A stretch of DNA of 32,070 nt from an uncultured Acidimicrobiaceae bacterium (GTDB taxonomy: Bacteria > Actinomycetota > Acidimicrobiia > Spongiisociales > UBA5794), in contig CAMYKI010000032.1 in NCBI GenBank assembly GCA_947258985.1, forward strand, positions 1 through 32,070, in the 5' to 3' direction. A program made the translations under genes and the position numbers. The notes beneath the pieces are model-generated. The model was not told the DNA's origin. It did not search any database and saw only the letters and a program-made list of their open reading frames with translations. Positions 1 to 8,976 of the stretch are shown piece after piece. Positions within the stretch are counted from its first letter, which is position 1. Each line of letters starts with the position of its first letter.

Positions 1-100
1 CCAACCCAGACGCCTCGGCAGCCTCCCGCACCGTTGCACCCCGAGCCAACACCAACAACGCCTCCCGCGCTACCAGCCACGAAGTCTTCGGACGGCCCAT
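1..100 (-). CDS. Helix-turn-helix protein, N-terminal fragment (possibly transposase)
   Basis: Only the first 33 residues lie in the window; the gene continues past the left edge. The start ATG (98-100) is preceded on the minus strand by a GGAGGTGGGTT ribosome binding site. The product opens with MGRPKTSW, then a helix and a helix-turn-helix-like stretch (REALLVLARGATVREAAEAS). A bare helix-turn-helix this close to the N-terminus, with the short 'G-T-V-R-E-A-A' pattern, is seen in many transposases (IS30-like and similar) and some small regulators. A TetR start also often reads MGRP, but the spacing to the helix-turn-helix is too short here. The family cannot be settled from this fragment. 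Confidence 0.45.
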   Translation of the reverse strand, partial: MGRPKTSWLVAREALLVLARGATVREAAEASGL

Positions 101-388
101 AACCCACCTCCAGGATCACACCCGTCGCGCACACCACCTGAAGCCACCCCGGGCTGCCCGGCACCATTTACGCCGGAACGGGTTGAAGAGGCCCGAGGCG
201 GGCTGGGGCCAATGCCGAACCGTGGCCACTTGGGGCCGAATGGCCCCTATGCGCCCACCACTCCATCGGGTGCGATACGGTTGGAAAGGCATCCGGTTGC
301 CCCTGGCGCACCACGAGTTCACCCAGAATCGTGCCTACGCGGACAGCAACTGAATTGCGTACACGAAAGCAGGATCTGGAGGAGCGCG
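101..388. other. Intergenic region between divergent genes
   Basis: This 288-base gap separates the leftward helix-turn-helix gene from the rightward transporter. It contains GGGGCCA (205-211) and TGGCCCC (241-247), an inverted pair of 7-base arms with a 29-base spacer, too loose to call a terminator or insertion-sequence end. The reading frame of the transporter stays open up to 212, but the codons before 389 do not look like protein. No other gene is visible. Confidence 0.5.
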
Positions 389-3292
389 ATGACCGACCCG
401 AACCCCGCCAAAGGCATGCGTCTCTATGAGTGGATCAATCGCCATGCTTGGCCGCTGGCGGCGGCCATGGTCGTGGGCGCTGTGGTACTCGCCGGGCTCT
501 TCCCGGTCGTGGCGGACACCGCTGAACCGTCATTTGATCCCAAAGGCGAGATCTACGAAACGCACGCCAGGGTCCAGGACACCTTCGCAACATCGTCACC
601 CATCCGCAGCGTGTCGTTCATCATCGAAGCTCCGGATAGTGGTGACGTCCTCACTCGTGACTCTCTGTTAGAACTCAAACGCAATCAGGATCTCGTCCTC
701 GCCGACGCTGAATCCCAGAAGCATCTGGCCGCATCGTTCGATCGTGATCTCGGCATCACCATTACCGGCATCTTCTCTATCGCGGACGCCGTCGATCAGT
801 CCCTCCCCGCAGGGCTGGAGGGCGCTACCGACGGTGAGGTCAAGAAGGCGCTTGCAGTACTTCTCGCCGACAATGCCCCCACGGCATCGCTCCGCTTCCT
901 TCTGTCATCCACATCGACGACGAGTACGCCGACGACCATCGGCAACGAAACAGTCGTCGTGTGGGAGTCGCCTGCATTCTTCGCCACTCTCCTCTATGAC
1001 TTCTCCACATTCGATGCGGATCAGATTCAGGAGTCATTCGGGGACGACACCAACCTTGACGCGGAACGTTGGCTACGCGACGTGCAAATCATTCTGCGCG
1101 GCTCGGGTGACAATGTCTATGCGACTGGTGTTGCCATTGATTTCGGGCTGGTCGCTGAGGAGCAGCAAACTGCCGCCGGTCCGTTCATCTTCTACGCCGT
1201 TGCCTTCATCCTGATCTTCGTCGGAGCTTTGCTGCGCTCCTACTGGGCGGCGATGCTGGTCGCTGCCGGACTCGGGGTCACGATGATGGCCTTCAACGGG
1301 ATAAACGCCCTGATCGGACTCAAGACCGGATCCCCCCTGCTGATCATGATCGTTCCGATCGCCTTGATCAGCTTCGGAGTTGACTTCTTCATCCACGGCA
1401 GCGGACGGGCGCGCGAAGCGCAAGTGGACGGGTACACGCGGGACCGGGCCTACCCAATCGGCATGACGGCCGTGCACGCCGCCTTGCTGCTTGCGGCCCT
1501 CTCTTCCGCAGCGGCTTTCCTGTCGAACACAGTGGCCGGAGTCCAGGGCATAGTCGAGTTCGGCATCGGATCGGCAATCGGGTTGCTCCTGGCGTATCTC
1601 GTCCTGGGGTGGGTAGTTCCCAAACTCTTGCTGTCGATAGAGGACAAGCTCGGCCCGCGGCCTTCCGATCTGAGCCATTTGCGGATCGTCGGCCAGAAGC
1701 TGGCGTTCGTCGTGGCCGCTTTCATCGCCGCCATGGCTGTTGTCATGGCGATTGTGTTCCCCGCAATCGGGTGGGCGATGTATCTGATCTTCTTGGGCTT
1801 GTTCCTCTATCTGCCCTTCCGATTGACCAGAAGGCGCAACCGGAGGGCCGCCGAGGAGGAGCGGCCGCTTACCGACGAGGTGAAGGGCGCCGGACACGGC
1901 TTCAAAGCGGCGGGCACCATCGTGCATTTCTTGGCCCGGTGGCGCGTGATCACTCTTCCGGTCGTCGCGGTTCTTGCGATCTTGGGGGTGATCGGGGCAT
2001 CGAAGGTCGAGAGCGGGTTCGAAATCAAGGACTTCTTCTCGTCGAAGACTGGTTTTGTCGTGAGCCTCGAAAAGCTCGAGACGTATTACGGAAGCGGCGG
2101 CGGAGATCTGGATTACATCTTCGTCGAAGGTGATCTCACCTCTCCCCAAACCCTGATTGCCCTCGAATCCGCATCGGCCGACATCGCGGCTTCCGACGCG
2201 GAATTCGTTCGCGACTTCAACGACGATGTCCAATTCAATCCGTCGGCAGTGACCGTCGTTCGGCTGGCAACTGAGTCTGAGCCAATGCGAGCCAACATCC
2301 TCGCGGCGACCGGAGTCGAAATCACCGATACCGATGGCGACGGCTTGGCCGACACCCCTGAGCAAGTGGCGGCAATCTATGCGTACGCCAAGGACAACGA
2401 CGTCATAAACAACGACGGTGTAACGGTGTTCCGACCTGATCAGACCGAGAGGTTCCTGTTCATCAGCGACGACGGACAGGCGACGACGGTTGCGGTGGGC
2501 ATCGCGACGTTTACCGATGACACGATCATCCTGGCTGCCCGGGATGTGCTCGATAGCGCGGCAGCAGCCATCGAGCCGCAGCTATCTGCGGCCGGCGTTT
2601 CGGTCTCCGTGTCGGGTGGCGCGATTACGAGCCAGGATTCGCTCGACTCGTTCCTGCGCACGATGCTGACCTCTCTTCCGATTGCCATTGTGTTGACATC
2701 GTTGATCGTGTTCGTGACCCTCTTCTTCGTCTTCCGAAACTTCGGGAGACGAATGGCTTCCATACTCAAGAGATCCGCTCGGTACGCCCTCATATCCATG
2801 GTGCCCATACTTCTCGTCGTGGCCTGGGTGTACGGGTTCATGTATCTGGTCGGCTACAAGCTGAATCTGATCACGGCAATGATTGCGGCGATTTCGATCG
2901 GTGTCGGCGTCGACTACGCGACGCACTTCACCGTTCGCTTCATCGAGGAATTCGAGCACGAGCCGAGTCGCTTTCCCGCGCTGCGGCGGGCCGGCGAGGG
3001 CACCGGCGGGGCACTCGCCATCTCGGCAGCCACGTCGATGACCGGCTTTGCGGTGATGGCCACTGCGCCCATGCCGATGTTCGTGACCTTTGGGGTGCTC
3101 ACCGCAGTGATGATCGCCTTCTCGCTTCTCGTGTCACTACTCGTTCTGCCGAGCCTGTTGCTGCTGATCACGCCATCCCGCAAGGGTGAAGAACGAGAGC
3201 AAATGATCGAAACCGTGACCCGGGGTGGCGAGTTCGAGTACGAACCCCACGAGCGAGACACAGCGATTCGCGGTGAAAGCGGCGAGGAGTAG
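389..3292 (+). CDS. RND superfamily (MMPL/HpnN-like) membrane transporter
   Basis: This predicted 967-residue inner-membrane protein probably exports a lipid or other hydrophobic molecule. It has the duplicated RND layout. TM1 (about 20-42) is followed by a large extracytoplasmic domain (about 45-260) and a TM cluster (about 264-415) containing 'ISFGVDFFIHG'. The second half has TM7 (about 517-540), a second outer domain (about 545-750) and a TM cluster (about 755-927) containing 'SIGVGVDYATHF', the MMPL/sterol-sensing-type signature. Two extra hydrophobic segments (about 437-477) sit between the halves. The second outer domain carries a D-T-D-G-D-G acidic loop at about 647 that resembles a calcium site. 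The start at 389 was chosen because GGAGGAG lies just upstream; the frame is open earlier (from 212) but that part is not protein-like. The substrate is unknown. It stands alone and converges on the cyclase gene. Confidence 0.85.
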   Translation: MTDPNPAKGMRLYEWINRHAWPLAAAMVVGAVVLAGLFPVVADTAEPSFDPKGEIYETHARVQDTFATSSPIRSVSFIIEAPDSGDVLTRDSLLELKRNQDLVLADAESQKHLAASFDRDLGITITGIFSIADAVDQSLPAGLEGATDGEVKKALAVLLADNAPTASLRFLLSSTSTTSTPTTIGNETVVVWESPAFFATLLYDFSTFDADQIQESFGDDTNLDAERWLRDVQIILRGSGDNVYATGVAIDFGLVAEEQQTAAGPFIFYAVAFILIFVGALLRSYWAAMLVAAGLGVTMMAFNGINALIGLKTGSPLLIMIVPIALISFGVDFFIHGSGRAREAQVDGYTRDRAYPIGMTAVHAALLLAALSSAAAFLSNTVAGVQGIVEFGIGSAIGLLLAYLVLGWVVPKLLLSIEDKLGPRPSDLSHLRIVGQKLAFVVAAFIAAMAVVMAIVFPAIGWAMYLIFLGLFLYLPFRLTRRRNRRAAEEERPLTDEVKGAGHGFKAAGTIVHFLARWRVITLPVVAVLAILGVIGASKVESGFEIKDFFSSKTGFVVSLEKLETYYGSGGGDLDYIFVEGDLTSPQTLIALESASADIAASDAEFVRDFNDDVQFNPSAVTVVRLATESEPMRANILAATGVEITDTDGDGLADTPEQVAAIYAYAKDNDVINNDGVTVFRPDQTERFLFISDDGQATTVAVGIATFTDDTIILAARDVLDSAAAAIEPQLSAAGVSVSVSGGAITSQDSLDSFLRTMLTSLPIAIVLTSLIVFVTLFFVFRNFGRRMASILKRSARYALISMVPILLVVAWVYGFMYLVGYKLNLITAMIAAISIGVGVDYATHFTVRFIEEFEHEPSRFPALRRAGEGTGGALAISAATSMTGFAVMATAPMPMFVTFGVLTAVMIAFSLLVSLLVLPSLLLLITPSRKGEEREQMIETVTRGGEFEYEPHERDTAIRGESGEE

Positions 3293-3326
3293 ACAGATTC
3301 GGGCATCCGTTCCGGTGGATCGGTAA

Positions 3327-6300
3327 TCAGCCGCCCGCGGCCATCCGCTCCCCGACGGGCGGCATCCCGGCGGCGAAGACGTCGATGTATGCATGGGCGC
3401 CCGATTCGGCAAATACTTCGTAAGCAGCGTCCGAGGCTATGCGGGCTTCCGGGATGTCGCGACCAACGCATACGGCAAACAGTGCCTGGAGCTTGGCGCG
3501 ATCCAGCTTCATATAGTTGAACCCGAGGGCACGAGCGAAGCCGGCGACTGCGTCTTCATTCGATCCGCGGACGGCAGCAACTGCGCCCGCCGCTGCCTCT
3601 GCCAGCGAGGGCACCATCCGCCCGCGAACGCGACATTCGCCGAGTTGACTCCGGATCGATTCCAGCCGCGGCTCATCCCCGAGCATGGCGGCCGCAAAGA
3701 GGGCGATCTCGATGTGTCCCGGCAGCCGATCGTCCTCATCGATGCTCAGCGCCTGGTGGTATGCAAGGTCGAATTCTCCGGCGAGGAAATGCAGCACAGA
3801 TCTCTCGATCGGCAACGAGATAGCGGACTGCGGATTCTCCGTATCACTAGATCGCTCGATTGCATCGCGGGCGAGTTCGATAGCGGCGCCTTCGCCGCGA
3901 ACGGCGGCGACCATGAAGTCGGTCATCTCGTACCAGAGCCTCGAGTCGGGAGGGAGTTCAACGCGCTCACGTACTTCGTCCCGCATTTCCTGCGCTTCGG
4001 CAAAACGGCCATCACGATCGAGGTACGCCGCAACCGCCCACGTGAACGACCCGATGAAGCGCACATCTCCCAGCCGATTAGCCATCTCCAGGCCCCGCCG
4101 ACACGCCTCCAGCGCTGCGACGTGATCGTCGTATTCGAGGAGATGCCCGAGGTTGTTGGCAGCACGCATCTCGGACAGCGGCAGATCCTCTTCTTCGGCG
4201 TAGCGGGAGGCTCCGTGGAGAAGCGAGACGGCCTCATGAAGCCGACCGAGGTTACCCAGCGCAGTCCCCCGGGTGATCAAGGTGTCGACGATGGTATCGG
4301 TCAGTCCCAAGCGTTCCGCGGGTGCGACGACACGATTGCTCATCGCTGCTGCGTCATCATCACGCAACGCCATCAGGTAAGCCCTGGCCAATTCGGCGGC
4401 GGCGGCGACTGAAGCCGCGCTCTCGAGCGACGAATACGTCTCGACTACGGGTTCCAGGACCCGGATTGCCTCAGGCGCCCTGTAGGCATGGGACAGGACA
4501 TTGGCGACCTGTCGTGCGGCATCGGCAACCTCATCCTCGTCGCCATTGGCTCGATACCATTCGAGGGAGCGGCAGGCGTGCTGGATCGCAACTTCATGCT
4601 GAGCAAGAGCCCCCGCCGAACGCGCCGCCCGTTGTCGAAGGCTCGCCTGCGCCTCGGGATCACTGGACAGCTCGAGAGCATGCTCAACCATGGCCAGGGC
4701 TTGCTCGTGAGAGTGGAGTTGAGCCGCTCGATCTGCCGCATCGGACAGCGCCGCCGAGGCCTCCGCGGCAAGCGGCTCGGCGCTGGCGGCATCGTCGGTC
4801 ACGTTGTGAGCATCCATGTAGTGGCTGGCAACAGCTCCGGCCAGTTCAACCTCACCTAGACCATCGAGGTACTCGGCTGCCCGCAGATGCCGAATCCGCC
4901 GTTCCTCCCTCGTCAGGCGGCTGTATGCCACTTCCCGAATCATGCTCTGAACAAATCTGTATCGACCGTGAGCGGCGGAGTTCTGATCGCTATCGAACTC
5001 GAGCACCTCACGGTGGACCAGCGGTTCCAGCTGCTCTTCCACCCTGACGACGCTCATGCCGAGCATCGCTGCAAGGCCATCGCTGGTGAAAGCGGTGCCC
5101 AGGACTGCCGCATCCTGTAGAAGCGAACGGGTGCCGGTCGGCAACCGATCGAGCCGGGCACCGATCACCGCTCTCACGGTGTCGGGGACCCGAATGGCGG
5201 ACAGGTCCGTTGTCGAGACGCAACTAGAGGCGCCCATCGTGAGCGCGCCATCTGCGATGAGCATGCGCACCAGCTCAACGGCGTAGAGCGGGATACCGTT
5301 TGCGTACTCGTTGATTGAGGACGCGACCGCCGGAGAGAGATCTTCCACCATCCCGGACAGCAATTCGGTCATCTCCGACTCCGTCAGTGGCCCCAGGTGC
5401 GCAGAGGCGAAATTGCGTCGTCCCGCCCCCCATCCGGGAACACGATCCAGAAGATCTGGTCGAGCCAGTGTCAACACCAGAATCGGATGTCGAGGAGACC
5501 GTTCGACCATTTCTCTGACGAAATCGATCAACCCGGTGTCCGCCCAATGGAAGTCCTCGAAAATGAGCAGGGTGGTGCCCCGCTCGGCGATGGACTGGAA
5601 GAATCGGCGCACAGCTGCGAAGAAGTCACCTGGCTCCCCCGTCTCGTCTGGCGCCAGTCCGAGCAGTGCGGCAAGCCGGGGCTCAATCCAAACCTGATCG
5701 GCAGCGTCGGCAACGTACTCGATTACGGCGGTCCGTAGCTTCGTCCGGCTACGAAGGGGATCATCGGTCTCGCGGATACCCACCCGCTGCCTGACCATCT
5801 CGCTGAGCGCCCAGAACGTCGGCACCTGGTCGTATGCCGGACTGCGGCCCTCGTGCCAGTAGACATCATCCGCCAGGCCACTCACGTATTTGCGCAGCTC
5901 ACGGACGAGGCGCGTCTTGCCGATTCCGGCCTCACCGACGACAGAAATCAGTCGAGAGCTTCCGACCCGACCTGTGGCGTGGAGGGCATCTTTGAGCAGC
6001 CGGAATTCCTCCTGGCGGCCCACGAATGGGGGCTCCCACCCGGGAGGCGCCTGTCGGGTCCGATCGGTCCGTACCCGCACGGCTCGCCAGACTTCGAGCG
6101 ACGCCGACTTGCCCTTGAGGTCATGACTGCCCCGTGACTCGAAATCCACAACGTCACGCAACATCTGGTGGGTTGCCTTGCCCACAACAACCGTTCCCGG
6201 CTCGGCAACCGTTTGGAGCCGTGAAGCCGTGTTGACGAGATCGCCGACAACCAGGCCCAACTCGGGGGTGGACGGACCGACCGACGCCTCGCCGGTGAGG

Positions 6301-6815
6301 ACTCCGACACGGAGAGAAAGAGCCCCCAAGTCCAACTCGTCGCCGAGGCGGGCAACCATGTCGGTGAGTTCGATACCCGCCCTGACGGCGCGCTCGGCAT
6401 CGTCTTCGTGGATCACGGTGGCTCCCCACACCGCCATCACAGCATCGCCGATGAACTTCTGCACCGAGCCCCCGAAACGCTCGATGATGTCTCGGCTTCG
6501 GTCGTAGAAGGTTGTCAGAGTGGACCGAACGACCTCGTGATCCAACGACTCGGAAAAACGGGTGAAGCCGACCAGATCGGCAAAAAGCACGGCGACGAAC
6601 CGGCGCTCATGTGGCTCATGATCGAGCTCGGGCTCCTCATTCGCGGCTGCTTCGCCTGCCTCGGTAATCAGCGCAGTTCCGCATTGGCCGCAGAAGCGGT
6701 CTGCCGGGTCATTGGCGGTTTCGCACCGGGGGCACGCGATCGGGAGCGGTCGGCCGCACCCGCGGCAGAAGCGTCGGCTTGACTTGTTTTCGCTCCCACA
6801 GGTGGCGCATACCAT
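3327..6815 (-). CDS. Zinc-ribbon / class III nucleotide cyclase / AAA / TPR regulatory protein
   Basis: This 1162-residue, probably cytoplasmic signalling protein begins with two zinc ribbons (Cys 3, 6, 17, 20 and 28, 31, 42, 45). A class III adenylate/guanylate cyclase domain follows (about 70-245). Its catalytic set appears complete: metal Asp80 (FADLVGF) and Asp124 (KFIGDAV), substrate residues Lys120 and Asp192, and transition-state Asn195 and Arg199 (NTASR). Lys plus Asp at the specificity positions favours ATP, so cAMP is the likely product. Next is a STAND/AAA ATPase with Walker A GEAGIGKT (294-301) and Walker B LLIFEDFHWAD, then a long helical TPR-like tail to the C-terminus. Cyclase-AAA-TPR proteins of this layout are common in actinobacteria; the trigger sensed by the tail is unknown. 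It is divergent from a cyclic-nucleotide-binding protein. Confidence 0.9.
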   Translation of the reverse strand: MVCATCGSENKSSRRFCRGCGRPLPIACPRCETANDPADRFCGQCGTALITEAGEAAANEEPELDHEPHERRFVAVLFADLVGFTRFSESLDHEVVRSTLTTFYDRSRDIIERFGGSVQKFIGDAVMAVWGATVIHEDDAERAVRAGIELTDMVARLGDELDLGALSLRVGVLTGEASVGPSTPELGLVVGDLVNTASRLQTVAEPGTVVVGKATHQMLRDVVDFESRGSHDLKGKSASLEVWRAVRVRTDRTRQAPPGWEPPFVGRQEEFRLLKDALHATGRVGSSRLISVVGEAGIGKTRLVRELRKYVSGLADDVYWHEGRSPAYDQVPTFWALSEMVRQRVGIRETDDPLRSRTKLRTAVIEYVADAADQVWIEPRLAALLGLAPDETGEPGDFFAAVRRFFQSIAERGTTLLIFEDFHWADTGLIDFVREMVERSPRHPILVLTLARPDLLDRVPGWGAGRRNFASAHLGPLTESEMTELLSGMVEDLSPAVASSINEYANGIPLYAVELVRMLIADGALTMGASSCVSTTDLSAIRVPDTVRAVIGARLDRLPTGTRSLLQDAAVLGTAFTSDGLAAMLGMSVVRVEEQLEPLVHREVLEFDSDQNSAAHGRYRFVQSMIREVAYSRLTREERRIRHLRAAEYLDGLGEVELAGAVASHYMDAHNVTDDAASAEPLAAEASAALSDAADRAAQLHSHEQALAMVEHALELSSDPEAQASLRQRAARSAGALAQHEVAIQHACRSLEWYRANGDEDEVADAARQVANVLSHAYRAPEAIRVLEPVVETYSSLESAASVAAAAELARAYLMALRDDDAAAMSNRVVAPAERLGLTDTIVDTLITRGTALGNLGRLHEAVSLLHGASRYAEEEDLPLSEMRAANNLGHLLEYDDHVAALEACRRGLEMANRLGDVRFIGSFTWAVAAYLDRDGRFAEAQEMRDEVRERVELPPDSRLWYEMTDFMVAAVRGEGAAIELARDAIERSSDTENPQSAISLPIERSVLHFLAGEFDLAYHQALSIDEDDRLPGHIEIALFAAAMLGDEPRLESIRSQLGECRVRGRMVPSLAEAAAGAVAAVRGSNEDAVAGFARALGFNYMKLDRAKLQALFAVCVGRDIPEARIASDAAYEVFAESGAHAYIDVFAAGMPPVGERMAAGG

Positions 6816-6882
6816 CGCGGGCCGTTCTCCTCTGGTCCTGCTGTCAGGCTAATCCACAACCGGTCCCGCACCCATTGTCGCC

Positions 6883-6888
6883 TATCAT
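6883..6888 (+). promoter_or_regulatory. Putative -10 element (TATCAT) for a leaderless transcript
   Basis: TATCAT lies 7 bases before the ATG at 6896, the spacing expected if transcription starts on the start codon. No convincing -35 hexamer is visible 16-18 bases upstream. The alternative ATG at 6887 lies inside this element, which favours 6896 as the start. Confidence 0.35.
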
Positions 6889-6895
6889 GAGGTGC

Positions 6896-7333
6896 ATGGC
6901 AGTGCAGAATCCGGTAACTCGCCTCCCAGCACTCAGGCCGGTGCCGATCTTCAGGGGCATGTCCAAGACTGCTCTCTTCGCCGTGGCCCGCCAGTCCGTC
7001 GAAGTCTCCTTGCCCGCCGGCGCAACGGTGGTTTCCGAGGGAGATCCTGGCGACTCGCTGTGCGTAATCGTCGAGGGCAAGGTGGACGTACGCAAGGGAG
7101 ACCGGGTCGTAGCCGAGTTGAAGGCCGGCGATTTCTTCGGCGAGCTCTCTTTGATCGATGGTGAACCGCGAACTGCTACCGTCGTCGCCACCGAAGATCT
7201 AAGTCTCCTCACGCTCAGCTCCTCCAACTTCGACACCTTGCTCACGGACCCATACTTCGCCCGCGCCGTGTTGAAGAACCTGGCCAAGCGCTTCCGGCAG
7301 GTTCAAGATGCCCACGTCGCCGCGGACGTGTAA
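6896..7333 (+). CDS. Stand-alone cyclic nucleotide-binding domain protein
   Basis: The product is about 145 residues and consists almost entirely of one Crp/PKA-type cNMP-binding beta-barrel. The phosphate-binding cassette reads FGELSLIDGEPRTATV, keeping the Glu that contacts the ribose and the Arg that contacts the cyclic phosphate. Binding of cAMP or cGMP is therefore plausible. No helix-turn-helix follows the domain, so it is not a Crp-type transcription factor; it may act through a partner or as a cNMP sink. It lies head-to-head with the class III cyclase gene, with an 80-base gap, which suggests a functional pair. The start is uncertain: ATG 6896 (leaderless, chosen) or ATG 6887. The frame also stays open further upstream, but that stretch lies over the cyclase start and is not protein-like. 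Confidence 0.8.
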   Translation: MAVQNPVTRLPALRPVPIFRGMSKTALFAVARQSVEVSLPAGATVVSEGDPGDSLCVIVEGKVDVRKGDRVVAELKAGDFFGELSLIDGEPRTATVVATEDLSLLTLSSSNFDTLLTDPYFARAVLKNLAKRFRQVQDAHVAADV

Positions 7334-7354
7334 CCCGAGGCCCGCCGCTAGACG

Positions 7355-8584
7355 TCAGGACAGCTCATCGATCTGCCGGTTCAGGAAACGCCGATCGGAT
7401 TCCGAGGTTGCGAGCCCGACGGCGCGTTCGAAGGCAGTCCTGGCTGCCGCCCTCTCCCCCGTCGCGCGCAACATGGTGGCGCGGGCTGCGTGCAACAGGT
7501 GGTACTCGTCCAACTCAGGCCCAATCGCATCGATCATGCCTAGGGCCGCTTCGGGCCCATCGACCTCACCGACGGCGACGGCTCGATTGAGAGCGACGAC
7601 CGGCGTCGGCGAGAACGAGAACAGATGGTCGTAAAGGGTCACGATCTGCGGCCAGTCTGTGGCCTCGAACGAGTCCGCGTCACAGTGCACGGCCTGGATC
7701 GCCGCCTGCAATTGGTAGGGACCCGGCCGGTCGCGGCGGATGCAGGCGCGCACGATTTTGTGACCCTCGTCGATCATCTCGCCGTCCCATTTCGACCGAT
7801 TTTGGTCACGTAGCAGTACCAGATCGCCGCCCGAAGTACGGGCCGGTACCCGTGACTCGTTGAGCAACATCAGAGCGAGAAGACCCGCCGCTTCCGGCTC
7901 ATCCGGCATCATCTCAACGACGGACCGGGCAAGACGCAATGCCTCTCGACGCAGCGGCGCCCGCTCCGGGTCGTCGACACCTGTGTTGTAGATGAGATAG
8001 ATGACGGAGAGGACGGAACGGAGCCGTTCGGGGAGGTCGGCTTCTGCAGGCACTCGATACGGGATGTTGGCTGCCTTGATCTTGTACTTGGCCCGCACGA
8101 GCCGTTTCGCCATGGCGGCTTCGCTCACCAGAAACGAACGGGCCACTTCCTCCACGCTCAGCCCTCCCAGAAGTCGCAGAGTCAGCGCCACCTGGTGCTC
8201 GGAGCGCAGTGCCGGGTGACAGCAGGTGAAGATGAGCCGGAGCCTGTCGTCGGTCATGGGTCCATAATCCAGCGCATCCTCGTCCGGCAACGTGTCAGCC
8301 GAGCGAGCGAGCTGTTCCTGGAGTTCGTCGCCCCGCTTCGAACGGCGGAGAACATCGATTGCCCGGTTGCGTGCGGTCGTGATGATCCATCCCGCGGGAT
8401 TGGGCGGAACGCCATCACGCACCCAGCGGTCGCCGGCGATGACGAAGGCGTCCTGGACTGCGTCCTCGGCGAGGGTGATGTCGCCGAACACCCGCACCAG
8501 GGTGGCTACGGCCTGCCCGTATGCCTCACGGAATACGCGCTCGACCACAGGCGCTTCCTCGCGAAAAGCACTGCGGCCGGTCAC
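7355..8584 (-). CDS. RNA polymerase sigma factor, ECF42-like with C-terminal extension
   Basis: The predicted protein has 409 residues. Sigma region 2 is near residues 10-80 (AEDAVQDAFV, followed by NPAGWIITTARNRAIDVLRR). Region 4 is near 115-165 (RLLGGLSVEEVARSFLVSEAAM). A long helical C-terminal extension (about 170-409) carries the family pattern VLSVIYLIYNTG and repeats resembling TPRs. This layout matches ECF42 sigma factors, which lack an anti-sigma partner and in which the extension is thought to control activity. The GTG start at 8584 lies five bases after the stop of the DGPF gene and follows an AAGG site. The open frame extends upstream to 8686, but there it overlaps the DGPF gene and is not protein-like. 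It likely forms a two-gene operon with the DGPF gene. Confidence 0.9.
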   Translation of the reverse strand: MTGRSAFREEAPVVERVFREAYGQAVATLVRVFGDITLAEDAVQDAFVIAGDRWVRDGVPPNPAGWIITTARNRAIDVLRRSKRGDELQEQLARSADTLPDEDALDYGPMTDDRLRLIFTCCHPALRSEHQVALTLRLLGGLSVEEVARSFLVSEAAMAKRLVRAKYKIKAANIPYRVPAEADLPERLRSVLSVIYLIYNTGVDDPERAPLRREALRLARSVVEMMPDEPEAAGLLALMLLNESRVPARTSGGDLVLLRDQNRSKWDGEMIDEGHKIVRACIRRDRPGPYQLQAAIQAVHCDADSFEATDWPQIVTLYDHLFSFSPTPVVALNRAVAVGEVDGPEAALGMIDAIGPELDEYHLLHAARATMLRATGERAAARTAFERAVGLATSESDRRFLNRQIDELS

Positions 8585-8589
8585 CCTTG

Positions 8590-8976
8590 TCAGGCGCCGG
8601 GCATATGATCGGCAACCCGCCCGGTCGCCCGAAACGGACGGACCTCTATCGCATGGTTGGTCGCAGCTGCAACCTTGTCCGCCCACGCCAGGGCTGCATC
8701 GAGGTCGTCGGCGTTGATGATGTAGAACCCCGCGATGTGCTCTTTCGACTCGGCAAACGGACCATCGGTCATCACCACGGCGCCGTCGGCGTGATCAACG
8801 ACGGTCGCTGCGTCGGAGCCGTGCAAGGCGCCACCGAACACGAACGTGTCGGTCTCGTCCATCTCAGCTTCTAGGGTGATCACCCGCTGCATGAACGCCT
8901 GCATGTCCTCCGGCGAACTAGGTCCTCCCGGCACCCCACCCTCTACGGCATAAGTCGATAGCAGGTACTGGCTCAT
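8590..8976 (-). CDS. YCII-related DGPF-domain protein
   Basis: This 128-residue small cytoplasmic protein carries the signature DGPF at residues 71-74 (TDGPFAESKEHIAGFYII) in a YCII-like ferredoxin-fold domain. DGPF proteins are the standard genomic partners of ECF42 sigma factors and are often among their targets, though their biochemical role is not established. The start ATG at 8974-8976 has GGAGAG just upstream. It is the first gene of the pair, with the sigma factor immediately downstream. Confidence 0.9.
   Translation of the reverse strand: MSQYLLSTYAVEGGVPGGPSSPEDMQAFMQRVITLEAEMDETDTFVFGGALHGSDAATVVDHADGAVVMTDGPFAESKEHIAGFYIINADDLDAALAWADKVAAATNHAIEVRPFRATGRVADHMPGA

Noticed and set aside
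205-247. GGGGCCA / TGGCCCC inverted pair as an insertion-sequence end or terminator
   Set aside because: The arms are only seven bases, the spacer is 29 bases, there is no T-run and no matching copy elsewhere in the window.
1073-2365. Long minus-strand open frame (430 codons) opposite the RND transporter gene
   Set aside because: It is rich in Arg, Asp, Gly and Gln with no motif, and mirrors the codon bias of the transporter on the other strand.
3393-4412. Plus-strand open frame (339 codons) opposite the cyclase gene
   Set aside because: It lies antisense to the TPR part of a clearly real protein and has no recognisable domain or ribosome binding site.
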